Source: Zanthoxylum bungeanum
Lineage: Eukaryota; Streptophyta; Magnoliopsida; Sapindales; Rutaceae
Direction: 5' to 3'
Assembly (NCBI GenBank): GCA_019454045.1
Contig: SKCR01017745.1
Span: 62,001 to 126,000 of the forward strand
Length of the DNA: 64,000 bases
Positions 10,992 through 22,685 of the stretch are shown piece after piece. The notes beneath the pieces were generated by a model. The model saw only the letters and a program-made list of their open reading frames with translations, ran no database searches and was not told where the DNA came from. Every line of letters starts with the position of its first letter. Position 1 is the first letter of the stretch. The position numbers were made by a program, and so were the translations under genes.

Positions 10992-13011
10992 TGTTGGTGT
11001 TTGCTAAGGTCCCAAGATCATTAAACAAGCATGAAATAAGTGCGAATACAAATCAACAAAGTTGTGGAATACTCATATCGATCGGTTGAGCGACGCGCGA
11101 GGCAACAAAATCAACTTTCTGCCTCCTTGGACTGCTCGGTAGTGGCAGTGAGTTGCTCACTGTTTTCGGCCATTGTTGCTCCTTGAACAAGCTCCAAGCT
11201 TCTTCAAACGATTCCCGGCTCATGGGTGGACTTCCCTATCACCTTCGCATGACTTCATAGTGTGCTAGCACTCCCGATTTTGCCATAAAACCACGAATCT
11301 AAGCTTCCCTAGCTCACGGTTTCTGCCTATCAAAAACCAGTGAAGAAATGGCAGTGAATGCCGAGAGAGAGAGGAGAATTAGGAGAGAGATAGATGATAA
11401 AAAAATGTGTTGTGTTTTGGTAATTAATTTCCAAAATCAAATACCAAATTTTGGCTTTAAAAAAGTCAAACCAATTAATACCAACAACCACCATCAATCC
11501 ATCAATCTATCAAATCAAGTGACAAGTTGTCACATCACTCAAAGTGACTAATGATTTGACGTTTGATGCGACTAGCGATTTGACGCTTGATTTGACTTGC
11601 GTGCCGTACTCGAATTCGAAATACGAATGCGCTCGCAAACAATCCCGGGCTCGGGTTCGCTAATTCCAAATTAACGAATTTTCCATTGCGACGTAATTAA
11701 ATGATTACGCCTAGCAAAATCACTATTCACGTCGCTAACGAATTAATTCTAAATTAATTCGTTCGCCTGAATTAAAATCTAATTTTAATTCCACGTCGAA
11801 ATCCAATTTCATTTAATATATCGAATATATTAATTTAACCGATTAATTCCAAATTAATCGTTATCTCTCTTTAATGGATATTTTATCCCAGATAGAATAT
11901 CTCCGCAATTAATCCCAGATTAATTTTCTCTCTCTTCTAATTAATCCCAGATTAATTTAGAGTGCGAGTCATACGTCATCGCTGAATCTTCGGGAAGCGA
12001 CCCATGAGATCCCCGGATATGTTGGCAGTAAATTCGGTCGTCGGACTATCTGAACACGTAAGTACCTAGTACTACGTTTATACCGATTTACAAGACAGGG
12101 TTGGCTTCTAGCAAAGCGCCATGCCTACCCAATTCTCCAGAAATATCCTTACAGGAATAAAGGATCTATATCAGGCGTAGTATACGTAGTATTGCGTATG
12201 TCGATCCAGTATCAGATGATCACGTGCTAGGCCTGGGGTTGGAATTGTGTCTGCCCCGTACAAAGCACATGTCGGATGTTTGGTAACTAGTCTCTATAAT
12301 CGGATAAACATGACCTTGTCATTTTATCCCGATGACTGCAGTACTTAAGAGTACTAGTATCGTATCCTACGTGACCATCATCTCCATATGACTGAAGTGA
12401 TACTTCCGTCTTGACATCACACCCAACACACTACGATTCTCAATATACCTAGCATAGGCGTACACAGAACCTGTTAAAGCCCTAGACGACCGCAACCAAA
12501 GTATATTGATTGTCGCAAGTATTAGTGGTGCAAGTCTCAGGTTAAGACCAAATACACCTACCCTGATTTCGGACTTCCATAGACTTATAGTCATACTACC
12601 AATGAAATTCCGAGGGGGTCTATCCAGAGCGAAGCTGTTTCCCGTACCATCGGTAAAACACAACCTCCTATTACACTTGCATGAGTATCCTATACCCAAA
12701 TATATAAGAACTATTCCGTTTGTGCCCTCACAATACGCACGAGTGTAATACTAGTCTTTTACGTATTTATCGATGTCCAATCTCGATAATGCTCTGACTA
12801 GGGATATTTAATGATTAATCTTTCGTGGACTGATACTGTCTCATATCATTCTCAATCCAGGAACTAATCATAGAGACCTCATATCATTTATACATCTAGG
12901 TGATCTAATCACAAATGATAAGAGAGCAATCTCCTTTGTCACATAGTTAATTTGTACAACAACACCATGATCTGTACAAATAGTGACGCTATGGGTCATA
13001 ATTGTCCAACA
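10992..13011 (-). mobile_element. Solo LTR of the Copia family seen complete at 45765-55689
   Basis: On the minus strand it starts TGTTGGACAATTATGACCC and ends ACCAACA. It matches the LTRs at 45765-47751 and 53710-55689 over most of its length. Flanks are AAATT (10987-10991) and AAATC (13012-13016), a 5 bp duplication with one mismatch. The end near 11000 differs from the two full-length LTRs, so it belongs to another subfamily. Confidence 0.7.
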
Positions 13012-13142
13012 AAATCATGATAATGAGATAATCAAATCATGATTATTAGATAATCATGTTACTAATAATTTAGATAATTATTACATCATAAATAAAATCA
13101 TTACATCATTATTATGATAATGATAAATGAGTCATCATGGAG

Positions 13143-13435
13143 ACAAGAACACATGACCTCTTATGCTCTCCAAATGTTTAAGTCCAAGGTTGGGTATGAC
13201 CTATTGCCTTTGCTTTGTCATTTTCTATTGCTTCTTGTGCTTTTGTAAGGCATCAACTTAAGTGTGTTTGCCATTACTAGAAAAACACATGAAGATCAAT
13301 GACAATAGTAGTTGGCTTTGGTGGAATCTTTTCTCTACCATTTCCACTTAATTGTTGAGTGTGTTTGCCATTACTAAGAAAACATTGGTAGCTTGGAGAC
13401 AAGAGTAGTTGGCTTTGAGAGAATATAATCTCTAC
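13143..13435 (+). repeat. Imperfect ~115 bp duplication inside the outer solo LTR
   Basis: GTGTGTTTGCCATTACTA and AGTAGTTGGCTTTG both occur twice, at about 13261-13320 and 13356-13425. This suggests a local tandem duplication. Confidence 0.5.
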
Positions 13436-13942
13436 ACTTTGGAAGAGAGAAAGAGAATGCATCATTCACACAAGTGCATGTAAGAGAGAGCTCTAGCAAA
13501 AACACAAGTGTTGTGAGAGAGTTTGAGAGAGTTCAAAATCCAGAATTTTTTTGTTTGATCAATAGTTGAGTGAAAACAAAAATTTTCTCAAGTGTTGAGA
13601 GAAAAGAAACCTTACTCAAATGTTGAGAGAAAGTTTTCTTAAGCCAATACAAGTTGTGACATCCTTAATCTCTAAATAGTTTAGAGTTTAATCCTTGTGA
13701 GTGAAGCCCATACTTCGGCTTGTTGGTTTCGAGATATAGTTCGAAAGATTGGGTGGTCGATCCTAGCGTCGGATCATAAAGGAAAGACATCTACAACAGC
13801 GAAGCTTGTTCACTGCAAGGAGTTCAATTTAGTAGTTGTTCGTTTTCAACTAAAGAGAAGGTGAATATTTTTTTCTAGGTCGATCCGGGTGCTTACAACC
13901 GCTTTCGCTGCGATTTCGGAAAAGTTGTTCCCTTCTGTTTAA

Positions 13943-14439
13943 AGGCATACAATTGCACACATATTAATAATAAAGGTAGTAAAAAGAAAATACAAAGTTA
14001 CAAATGTCCAAAGGTTATTAAAGAAGTAATAAAATGCTAATGAAACGAATCAGAATACATATATTTCCAACTTGGTTTCGAATAATTTTTTTTTAGGTAA
14101 TTAATGTCCGAATATTTTTATCAACGTCTGGCCAGACTTGATATAAGTCCGGCTGGAGGTACTGTGTGGAACCAGAGGATAAACATGTAACACGTGGCAT
14201 AAAACGACAGTAAGATAAATACTCATGCATAATAATAATAACAACAACAACATAATAGTGACATGGCATGCTTTAAATCAAAAAATAAGAATCACAATAA
14301 TAGCAATAATGATGAAACAGATAAAATATCACGATACAAATGATAACAATAGTAATGATAAGGGTAATAACGTATAAAAAGGTCAACAAAATAACTTAGG
14401 CATAATGGATAACATAATACAAATCACATATTCTCATGA
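13943..14439. other. Non-coding repeat-like sequence
   Basis: No gene seen. Contains ATA/ACA-rich short repeats (14230-14390) and a CGTCTGGCCAGACTTG-like phrase at 14125, similar to the CCGGCCAGACG at about 38998 beyond the Tat complex. It is probably part of the same older repeat into which the Tat complex inserted. Confidence 0.4.
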
Positions 14440-15120
14440 CCTGGCTTTAGAAAAGCCTGACCAGATGTTCTAAATACGTAATAGAAATGTGCTTGTTGAT
14501 GTGTATTCTGGCCGGATGTGTGTGAGCTCTGGTTGGAGATGCTGTATAGTAGACAGAAACTAAAAGAAAGTGCTGGAAACAAGGGTACCTCAGGTCGTAC
14601 CTTTACCGTGGTTTGGCTCAAAAGACTATTTATGAACTCTGGTTAGTTGCTGGATCCGTAGAAAATGGAGGAAACTTCAAGGATTGGTGGGTATTCTCAC
14701 TTTCTCTCTCAAAAAAGAACTTCAAAACTTCGTATCTTTAGTGTTTAATAATTTCAATAAGCCTCTGGAAGTGGTGGATCAAAGTCGTTTTGTGAAGGGG
14801 TGAGATCTCTTTTTTATAGTGTGAGAGAAAGGTTTGAAAATGAAGGAGGAAGAGGATCATTTCCCTATCTCATTTTTATCATGAGTTACAGTTCGATACA
14901 CATATGGCCGGAGGTATATTTTGAAATACACGTATGGTTGGATGTTCTAACTACATGATATAAATATGCTTGTTGATGTGTATGTCTAATCAGATGTGTG
15001 TTAGCTCCGATCTGAGATGTTGTATAGCAGACAGAAACTAAAGCACAGTGCTGGAAACAAGGGTACCCCAGGTCATACCTTTAGCGTGGTTTGACTCAAA
15101 AGACTATTTATGAATGATGG
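14440..15120. repeat. Older tandem repeat (~480 bp unit), left side of the Tat insertion site
   Basis: GATGTTCTAA...GCTTGTTGATGTGTAT...GACAGAAACTAAA...CTGGAAACAAGGGTACC...AAAGACTATTTATGAA occurs at about 14466-14636 and again at about 14950-15115, a period near 484 bp. The second copy is cut at 15120 and continues at 38705 with GGTTAGTTGTTGGATCCG, as the first copy does at 14639. This shows the exact pre-insertion sequence. Nature of the unit unknown. Confidence 0.7.
15116..15120 (+). other. Target-site duplication GATGG (left) of the outer Tat element
   Basis: GATGG immediately precedes TGTGGGACAC at 15121 and recurs at 38700-38704 directly after GTGCCTACA. Confidence 0.85.
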
Positions 15121-15719
15121 TGTGGGACACTGAAACGAAACTGGGCGACACATGCTGTTCTAGGCTCGCGGCCTAGTTGGGAGTACGGAGTAGCCTGTAG
15201 GGGACTAAATCGGAGAATAATGGAGTCGCCACCCGGTGTGAACCGGGACAAAGATTTAAGGCCGCACTCACCCCTCGCAAGGGAAGACCTCAAACCATGG
15301 GTTCGGAATGGTCCCTTACTTATGCCACTTGTAATAAAATGATTTGTGCGATAATTCAGCCAAGCCTAAGCAACATTTATTTCCAAGGATAATTTACTCC
15401 TAAGTTCGCATGCATAAGTACAGAGCTCATATCTAAGTTCATATAACACATTTTTTCATGTTTGCATACAACTTATTTTCATACAACTTATTTGCATGTA
15501 ATCTATGTCCGAATTTGCATGCATAAGGTAAATTAACACACGACAAGCATTCAACTTAATAAGCACATTGTACTCATACATGTGGGGAATACAAATAAAT
15601 GGCAATTGCACAATCATGCGTAATGAAAAGAGACAATCAGATTCGTAATACAAATGGATAACTGATAGGGGCAATTACGCATAGAATATGATGAAAAAGA
15701 CTCAGTTCAGTGTGTGTGC

Positions 15720-15935
15720 ATTCGTGTAGTGTTCGTAAACGCGTTCGAACAATAAACAGAAGGTTCGCGTTCGTATAGCGTTCAAGAATGTGTTCGAATG
15801 GAACCAGACCTGATGCATGATAAAACTAAGAAAATGCGTGCGCGTTCGAGTAACATCCGAAAACGCGTTCGAACGGTAAACATAAGGTTTTCATTCGTAT
15901 AGCGTTCGAGAACACGTTCGAACGGAACCAGACCT
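15720..15935 (-). repeat. CGTTCGAACG-type array in LTR-A
   Basis: Several imperfect ~30-40 bp units of the form CGTTCG-TA-GCGTTCG-AACGCGTTCGAACGG. Similar arrays occur in LTR-B, LTR-D and LTR-E but not in LTR-C. Confidence 0.75.
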
Positions 15936-16865
15936 GATGCATGCAACACATACATAGACAAAAAAATCCACAATGTAGGACCTCACGTGTCCGATTGAAC
16001 TCATTCTCATCCAATCATGTGTACCTCGTCCGGCGCGGCAAAGCATCGTGGTAAAGGATTTTAACCCCTAGAAATAGAGGACCTTTAATCGCACTTACTA
16101 AGCCCATGCGCTTTACCTCATCATTACTCAAACAAATAACATGCAGAATTTAAATATCGGGTAATAAACGAATCAAAACAACAACAAACAAAATATGCGC
16201 CGTTTGCTCAAATGGTACGTGGAGTTGTATCCCAAGTACAGACCGCACTACCGTCCATTCGAATTTAGCTACGGAATTTATGTCTGGGTTTCCATCCTAT
16301 ATACCATAAGAGGCGACACATTTTCCATTTTATTCAAAACCACAACATACATCCATAAACGACTCTCATACGAAATAAATAACTAAAACAATTAAAAGAT
16401 GAGTAAAAATGAATACAAAAAGTGCCATCAGGTCTAAACTTTTATGTCGACTCTCGGAAGTATCGTACGCGGTCGTCGGAAGGGGGGATGCTCCGCAACT
16501 CTCCTCGGTTCACTGGTTCAACATTTCCCTTTGCTGCTTCGCTGTTCGGGCTTCTGTTTTCCCTCCATTTCGCTGCTATTTTGCTGCTGTATTTCGGTCA
16601 CTGTTTTGGTATTTTGGGACTGTTTTGGTGAGGTAAATGGGCTGTTTTGGTGAGGTAAAGGGGGCTGTTCGGGATGTGTTTTGGTCAAGGAAATGAGGGT
16701 TCTTTGGTTTTGTGATTTTCGGTTATTGAAGAGTGAGGGAGGAGGATAGAATTCTTTATTGCTTATAGCTTTTGTTATGTGTGAATGTTAGGAGTATTTT
16801 TCTTTGCAAAATTTTCTGTGGTTTGTATGAATGTGCTAGCCCCTTGGATGTGTGGTGGAGGCTTC

Positions 16866-16873
16866 TTTTTATA
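16866..16873 (-). promoter_or_regulatory. LTR-A TATA box
   Basis: The minus strand reads TATAAAAA within GCCTATAAAAAGAAG. The same box is present in the other Tat LTRs at matching places, in the element's sense direction. Confidence 0.6.
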
Positions 16874-17433
16874 GGCAAAGGGTAGGGTTAAATCTTGTTG
16901 GAGAAGGAATGAGAGATCATGTAATAAAGGTGAGATATTTTTTAGTGTTATACAAGGAAAATAAAGATTGATTGGAGACAAGATTTGGCTAAATTGGGAT
17001 GTGATTATTTTGTTTAGGTAAGTGGGATTTGTTATTTTAGTAGGTGATTATTTTATATTTGGTATGTGATTTTTAGATTTGCTTTAATTTCACCATGTGT
17101 TAAATATGTATTTATTTATTTGGATGTGTTTTATGGGCTTTAGTGAGCTAATTGGGCTTGGGTGTGATGCTAGCAGCAAAACCAGAAATACCGACGCCGT
17201 TCCAAAACGTCGATTCGAACACTACACGAACGCCCGCAATCTGCTTGACGTTCGAACGTGGTCACGAACGCAGCACGAATAAAAACAGTGAACTTGTGAA
17301 ATGAATCTGATGACATTCTTATTCTGAATTTCTCCATTCGACGTCCGTTTCCCGTGACTTCCGTGACATAAAAGGTAGTGCCTCTAAATGAGACTCATCA
17401 TAGGAACTTATATGCAAAAATACAGTGCCTACA

Positions 17434-17447
17434 GTCGCCCCCACTTT
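17434..17447 (-). promoter_or_regulatory. Polypurine tract of the outer Tat element
   Basis: The minus strand reads AAAGTGGGGGCGAC directly before the LTR start TGTAGGCACTG. This is the expected plus-strand primer. Confidence 0.8.
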
Positions 17448-17599
17448 GATGGGACTTGTGCAGTGTGTGACAATAACAATCCTATCAAAGTTATGGAATG
17501 CATTATTACTTACCTGGCTAGCCAGCTGCCACTTGACTTGCCATGTGTTGAGTTGAGTTGATTTGGTGGTGAGGTGCTGCGACCCTCGGTTCATTCCCG

Positions 17600-18445
17600 A
17601 ACCGTGACTGTGATGTGGTCCATTCCCGAACCGTTACCGTGACTGTGATGTGGTCCATTCCCGAACCGTTACTGTGAGGTGGTCCATTCCAGAACCGTTA
17701 CTGTAAAGTGGTCCATTCCAGAACCGTTACTGTGATGTGTCCATTCCAGAACCATTACTGTAATGTGGTCCATTCCAGAACTGTTACTGTAAAGTGGTCC
17801 ATTCCAGAACCGTTACTGTAATGTGGTCCATTCCTTAACCGTTACTGTAATGTGGTCCATTCCCGAACCGTTACTGTGAGGTGGTCCATTCCCGAACCAT
17901 TACTGTAATGCGGTCCATTCCCGAACCGTTACTGTGAGGTGGTCCATTCCCGAACCATGTTTCCATTCCTGGAGTGCCATTCTCGGCTTGTCATTCTCGA
18001 ACTCTGCTCCATTCTTGGATTGTCATTCTCGGCTTGTTCATTCTCGAACCTTGCTCCATTCTTGGATTGCCATTCTCAGTTTGTTCATTCTCGAACCTTG
18101 CTCCATTCTCGGCTTGTTCATTCTCGAACTCTGCTCCATTCTTGGATTGCCATTCACGGCTTGTTCATTCTCGAACTCTGCTCCATTCTCGGAATGCCCT
18201 TCCCGGCAAGACTGATATTGATAATGATGTGGGCCTCGCCCCCAGAGTGCCATACCCGGCAAGATTGATATTGATACTAATATGGGCCTTGCCCCCAGAA
18301 TGATGCTGATGTGGACCTCATCCCCAGAATGATGTGGGCCTCGCCCCCAGACTGATGCTGATGTGGGCCTCGCCCCAAACTGATACTGCTGATATGGGCC
18401 TCGCCCCCAGACTGATACTGATACGGGCCTCGCCCCTGTGATTCA
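17600..18445 (-). repeat. 3' UTR tandem repeats of the outer Tat element (three kinds)
   Basis: Three successive arrays. About 17605-17960: ~30 bp units with GTGGTCCATTCC and GAACCGTTACTGT. About 17965-18210: ~45 bp units with GCTTGTTCATTCTCGAAC. About 18215-18445: ~30 bp units with GATGTGGGCCTCGCCCCCAG. Tandem arrays in the 3' UTR are known for Tat/Ogre-type elements. The inner element has a different array. Confidence 0.85.
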
Positions 18446-18589
18446 TTCCTGAAAACTGCTGACATTGTACTGTTGCTGTTTCTGGTTGGCTTGCATTTGA
18501 CGCTTTCTCTTTTTTTCCTTTGAAACCTGTTATTACAAAACAGAACAAACACGAAAGGATGGAAATATGTTACGTGTATGCATGCATGC

Positions 18590-18830
18590 ATGAATGAATT
18601 CTCTATTCTGTTGGGTTAGGTCTTCTACCCGTCCTCCTGGTGATCGCTTGGCCTTTTCTTCCTTAGGCGAAATACTGCTTCAATCTATCCATATTGATCG
18701 GCTTGGTAAACTCATTCTCTTCCAAATCTGGCAGTCTCACTGCCCATATTTCCCACTTTCTGAATGGCTATCTTATCTTTTCTGCTTGCTTCTTTCGGGA
18801 ATTCCCTGTGTTCCCAAACACAAGCATACA
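18590..18830 (-). pseudogene. Remnant of the integrase C-terminal end, outer Tat element
   Basis: Parallels the end of pol in the inner element (22615-22800): GGTTAGGTCTTCT, TTAGGC[G/A]AA[A/G]TACTGCTTCAATC and GATCGGCT[T/C]GGT are shared in order. Upstream pol sequence is missing: the next bases belong to the leader, so one large deletion removed gag to integrase. Confidence 0.65.
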
Positions 18831-18839
18831 TAGATAGTT

Positions 18840-18989
18840 TTTTCTACAGAGTGGCCCATCAACATTTCAAGAAGCTTTTGGCCCAATTGTCATAGGATAC
18901 GAACTCATCCCAGTTTAGTGGCCCAACAAGTTCGCATTTCTGACAAGAAGTCCAACTGCATCCAAATGAGGATAGTCCACAAGCACAAG
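18840..18989 (-). other. Leader fragment of the outer Tat element, left of the nested insertion
   Basis: Matches 31905-32047 (CAGAGTGGCCCATCAACATT...CCACAAGCACAA). It ends with ACAAG (18985-18989), the target duplication of the inner element, and resumes after ACAAG at 35743-35747 with GAAATAGTTGCTATAGGCC. Confidence 0.8.
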
Positions 18990-19659
18990 TGTGGGACACA
19001 GAAACTGGGTGACGCATGTTATCCCGGGCTCGCGCCCCGGTTGGGAGTACGGAGTAGCCCGCGGGGGACTAAACCGGAGAATAATGGAGTCGCCACCCGG
19101 TGTGAACCGGGACAAAGATTTAAGGCCGCACTCACCCCTCGCAAGGGAATACCTCAAACCATTGGGTTCGGAATGGTCCCTTAGTTATGTCACTTGTAAT
19201 AAATGATTTGTGCAATAATTCTACTAAGCCTAAGCAACATATTTCCAAGGATAATTTTACTCCTAAGTTCGCATGCATACATCAAAAGTTCATCTAAGGT
19301 CACATGTAACACATTTTCATATTTGCATACAACCTATTGGCATATAATCTATGTCCGAATTTGCATGCATAAAAGTAAATTGAAATACGGCAAGCATGAA
19401 AATTCATAAGCACATTGTATTCATGGATACGGAAACGCAAGCAAACAATGATAATACAAGCATGTATAAAATTGAATCAGAATAATGGCAAACGCATAAT
19501 TTCACAAACACATTGCATTGATAACCATGGAAGCGCAAACATGCAATGATTATACAAGCATGCAAATTAAAGAGAAGCAATCAGGTTCATAATACAAAGG
19601 GATAACCAATGGGGGGGAATTATGCATAAAATATGGTGAAGGGGACTCAGTTCAGTGTA

Positions 19660-20040
19660 TGCGTGTTCGTGTAGCGTTCGAAAACATGTTCAAACGGTAA
19701 ATAGAAGGTTCTCATTCGTGTGGCGTTTGATAACGCGTTCGAACGGGACCAGACCTGATGAAACAAATGCATGCTCATTCGAGTAGCGTTCGTAAACGCG
19801 TTCGAACGGTAAACAAAAGGTTCGCGTTCAAGTAGCGTTCGTAAACGTGTTCGAACAGAAATGAAATAGAATGCTCACGTTCGTATGGCGTTCGGAAACG
19901 CGTTCGAACGGAAATGAGACCTGATGCATGATAAGACAAAATACATGCGCGTTCGAGTTGCGTTTGTGAATGCGTTCGAACGTACTGAGACAGAAAACAT
20001 GCGTTCGTGCGGTGTTCTGAAACGCGTTCGAACGGGGTTA
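19660..20040 (-). repeat. CGTTCGAACG-type array in LTR-B
   Basis: About seven imperfect units with GCGTTCG, AACGCGTTCGAACGG spaced by A-rich linkers. The array parallels 33250-33640 in LTR-D. Confidence 0.75.
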
Positions 20041-21178
20041 CAAGCAGTGACCCCCAAAATGCAGTAAACAGCATGACACATACATGAACGGATGAATAGA
20101 TGAACACCTAATAAATAATAATGGGCTAAAAGGCGCGGCAAAGCATCGTGGTAAAGTATTTTAACCCCTCGAAATAGAGGACCTTAATCGCACTTGCTAA
20201 GCCCATGCGCTAATAACACAATGCATATATAAAAAGTAAAGACTACGATATCGGACTTCGTGTATCTGATTGAACATATCTCGCATCCAATCGAATATAC
20301 ATTATCCGGCGGAACAAAGCATCGTGGTAAAGAATTTTAACCTCTCAAAATAGAGGACCTTTAATCGCACTTACTAAGCCCATGCGCTTTATCTCATCAT
20401 TACATAAACAAATAACATGCAGAAATCAAGTAGCGAATAACAAATCACAATAACATAAAACAAAATATGCCACGTTTATTCAAGTGGTACGTGGAGTTGT
20501 ATCCCGAGTACAGATCATACTACCATCCATTCGGAATCGGCTATGAAATTTATGTCCGGGTTTCCATCCTATATACCACAAGAGGCGACACATTTTCCAT
20601 TTTATTCAAAGCCACAACATGCATCCACAAACGACTCTCATGCGAATAAAACAATAAAAAAACGAACGACAATAAATTGAAAAAGTGCCCTCAGGTCTAA
20701 CCTTTTAAATCACCTCTCGGATGTACGGTGCACGATCGTCGGAAGGGCTAACACTCCGCAACTCCTCCGGTTCACTGGTTCGCATTTTTCCTCACTGTTT
20801 CGCTGCTCAAGCTACTGTTTTGCTCCGTTTCGCTGCTGTTTTGTGTGCTGTATTGGTCACTGTTTGTCACGTTTTAACTGCTATATTTTTAGTTACTGTT
20901 TTGGGTGTTCTGGCTACTGTTTTGGGTGTTTTTGAAGGCTTAAAATGAAGATTTTTTTTACTGTTTTGGGGATTAAAAGTGTGGCTTTTTAGTTACTGTT
21001 TTAGATGGTTTGTTGGTGTGGGTGGATGGTGTTTAGGGCTGTGATTTTTGGTAAAGCAAGGGTGGAGGAGGAGAGAAAATTCTTTTCTTTTTGTTTGGTA
21101 TGCGTGAATGTGAGAGTTCGAGAGAGGTTTTTCTTCTATGAATCAGCTAGGGAGTCTCAAGGGTTAGAATTGGGTTCC

Positions 21179-21185
21179 TTTTATA
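21179..21185 (-). promoter_or_regulatory. LTR-B TATA box
   Basis: The minus strand reads TATAAAA within GCCTATAAAAGGAACC. The position matches that of the other Tat LTRs. Confidence 0.6.
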
Positions 21186-21820
21186 GGCAAATGGCTAGGG
21201 TTAAATCTTGCTTGACAAAAAAGGGATTTGGCATTTAATGGAGGATATGATTTGGTGTCATGCAAGGAAAGCCTAAGATTGATTGGGGGACAAAATTAGT
21301 TCAAATTAGGAAGTCAATATATTTAATTTGTGTTGTTTAGGCATGATATTTGTTAAGTTAGGAATACAATATTTTTAATTAGGAATAATATTTTGTTGAC
21401 TGATTTTAATTAGGCATGATTTTATTTAATGTTTTATTTAATTTGGTATATGACTTAATTAATTATTTTATTTAATTTCACCATGTGTTAAATATGTGTT
21501 TTATTAATTTGGATGTGTTTTATGGGCTTTGGTGGGCTAATTGGGCTTGGGTGTGAGGCTAGCAGCAAAACCAGAAATACCGATGCCGTTCGAACGCCTT
21601 TTCGAACGCTACTCGAACGCCCACAATCTGCCTGACGTTCGAATGAAGTAACGAATGCAGCACGAACGAAAACAATGAACTTGTGAAATGAATCTGATGA
21701 CATGCCTATTCTGAATTTCCCCTTCCGACGTCCGTTTCTCGCGACTTCCGTGACTTAAAAGGTAGTGTCTCCAAATGAGACTCATCATAGGGACTCACAT
21801 GCAAAAAAGCAGTGCATACA

Positions 21821-21834
21821 GTCCCCCCCACTTT
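21821..21834 (-). promoter_or_regulatory. Polypurine tract of the inner Tat element
   Basis: The minus strand reads AAAGTGGGGGGGAC immediately before the 3' LTR. It matches the outer element's tract. Confidence 0.8.
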
Positions 21835-21929
21835 GATGGGACTTGTGCAGTGTTTGACTTTGAACAATCCTATCAAAGTTATTGCAATGCATTTTCACTT
21901 ACCTAGCTCGCCAGCTGCCTCGAACTGAG

Positions 21930-22490
21930 TTGATGCTGCAGTGGACCTCGATCCTGGGATGCATCCCAATAGCTGTAACAGACAATGGGGGAATCGACCC
22001 TAGGACGCATCCCAATACCACTGACAAAATATGGGCCTCGACCCTGGGACGTATCCCAAAACTAACGATGCAGGGGGCCAACGACCATGGGACGCATCCC
22101 GATAACTACACCTGATAACGGGGGCCTCGACCTTGGGATGTATCCCGATAACGTTGCCAATGTGGGTCACGACCCTGGGACCCATCCCTGAAACTGTTGG
22201 TGATATAGGTTACAACCCTGGGACGCATCCCCAAAACTGCTGATGACGTGGGTTACAACCCTGGGACACATCCCCAAAACTACTGATGGCGTGGGTTACA
22301 ACCCTGGGACGCATCCCCGAAACTACTGGCGTGGGTTACAACCCTGGGACGCATCCCCGAAGTTGCTGATGTGGGTTACAACCCTGGGACACATCCCCAA
22401 AACTACTGATGGCGTGGGTTACAACCCTGGGACGCATCCCCGAAACTGCTGATGTGGGCCTCGCCCCCTGGGACTCATCCCTAAATCTGA
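21930..22490 (-). repeat. 3' UTR tandem repeats of the inner Tat element
   Basis: About a dozen units of roughly 40-45 bp containing GGGTTACAACCCTGGGACGC and ATCCCCAAAACTACTGATG. Unit sequence and length differ from the arrays in the outer element's 3' UTR. Confidence 0.85.
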
Positions 22491-22685
22491 AACTGCGCTG
22501 ACATTGCTTTTGATTGTCTCATCTCTGCCGCTTCCTCTTTTCTTCTTTGAACCTGCGAACACAAAACAAAACAACCACGAAGAGAATGCAAGGTATGTTA
22601 CATGTATGCATGCATGCATGTGTTTTTTATCCATTGGGTTAGGTCTTCTGTCAATCTTCCTGATGACTGCTCAGTCTTCTCTCCC

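Larger units (their letters stand above)
9796..13937 (+). mobile_element. Solo Copia-type LTR, interrupted by another solo LTR
   Basis: Starts TGTTGGGATTTATGCC and ends ...GTTGTTCCCTTCT, with GTTTA on both sides (9791-9795 and 13938-13942) as a 5 bp target duplication. The right half ends with GATCCGGGTGCTTACAACCG, a phrase familiar from Copia LTRs. A different LTR (10992-13011) is inserted inside; without it this LTR is about 2.1 kb. The last bases are CT rather than CA, probably one mutation. No coding sequence. Confidence 0.55.
15121..17433 (-). repeat. LTR-A, 3' LTR of the outer Tat element
   Basis: 2313 bp, TGTGGGACAC...GTGCCTACA on the plus strand. It carries a minus-strand TATA box (16866-16873), a CGTTCGAACG-type array (15720-15930), one ~180 bp 'GGCGCGGCAAAGCATCGTGG' unit (16034) and the plus-strand 63-codon frame at 16195-16386. 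Paired with LTR-E. Confidence 0.85.
18990..21820 (-). repeat. LTR-B, 3' LTR of the inner Tat element
   Basis: 2831 bp, TGTGGGACAC...GTGCATACA (plus strand). It contains two ~180 bp GGCGCGGCAAAGCATCG-type units (20131, 20311), a CGTTCGAACG-type array (19660-20035) and a second cluster at 21588-21670, a TATA box (21179-21185, minus) and the plus-strand frame at 20467-20649. Stretches I compared with LTR-D range from about 88% (first 100 bp) to about 98%. Confidence 0.85.

Noticed and set aside
14440..14940. The ~480 bp tandem unit as a CRISPR-like or satellite array
   Set aside because: Only two units are visible and they are long and imperfect; a local duplication in an older repeat is enough.
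16409..16660. Several 60-75 codon frames just downstream of the conserved antisense LTR frame
   Set aside because: They change frame and ends between LTR copies and are low-complexity, so they look like chance frames.
17934..18303. Overlapping plus-strand frames over the 3' UTR tandem repeats
   Set aside because: Repeat-derived in all three frames; no start context or conservation.
19775..20141. Frames over the CGTTCGAACG arrays encoding Arg/Thr-rich repeats
   Set aside because: They follow directly from the DNA repeat and occur in several frames; no sign of a protein.
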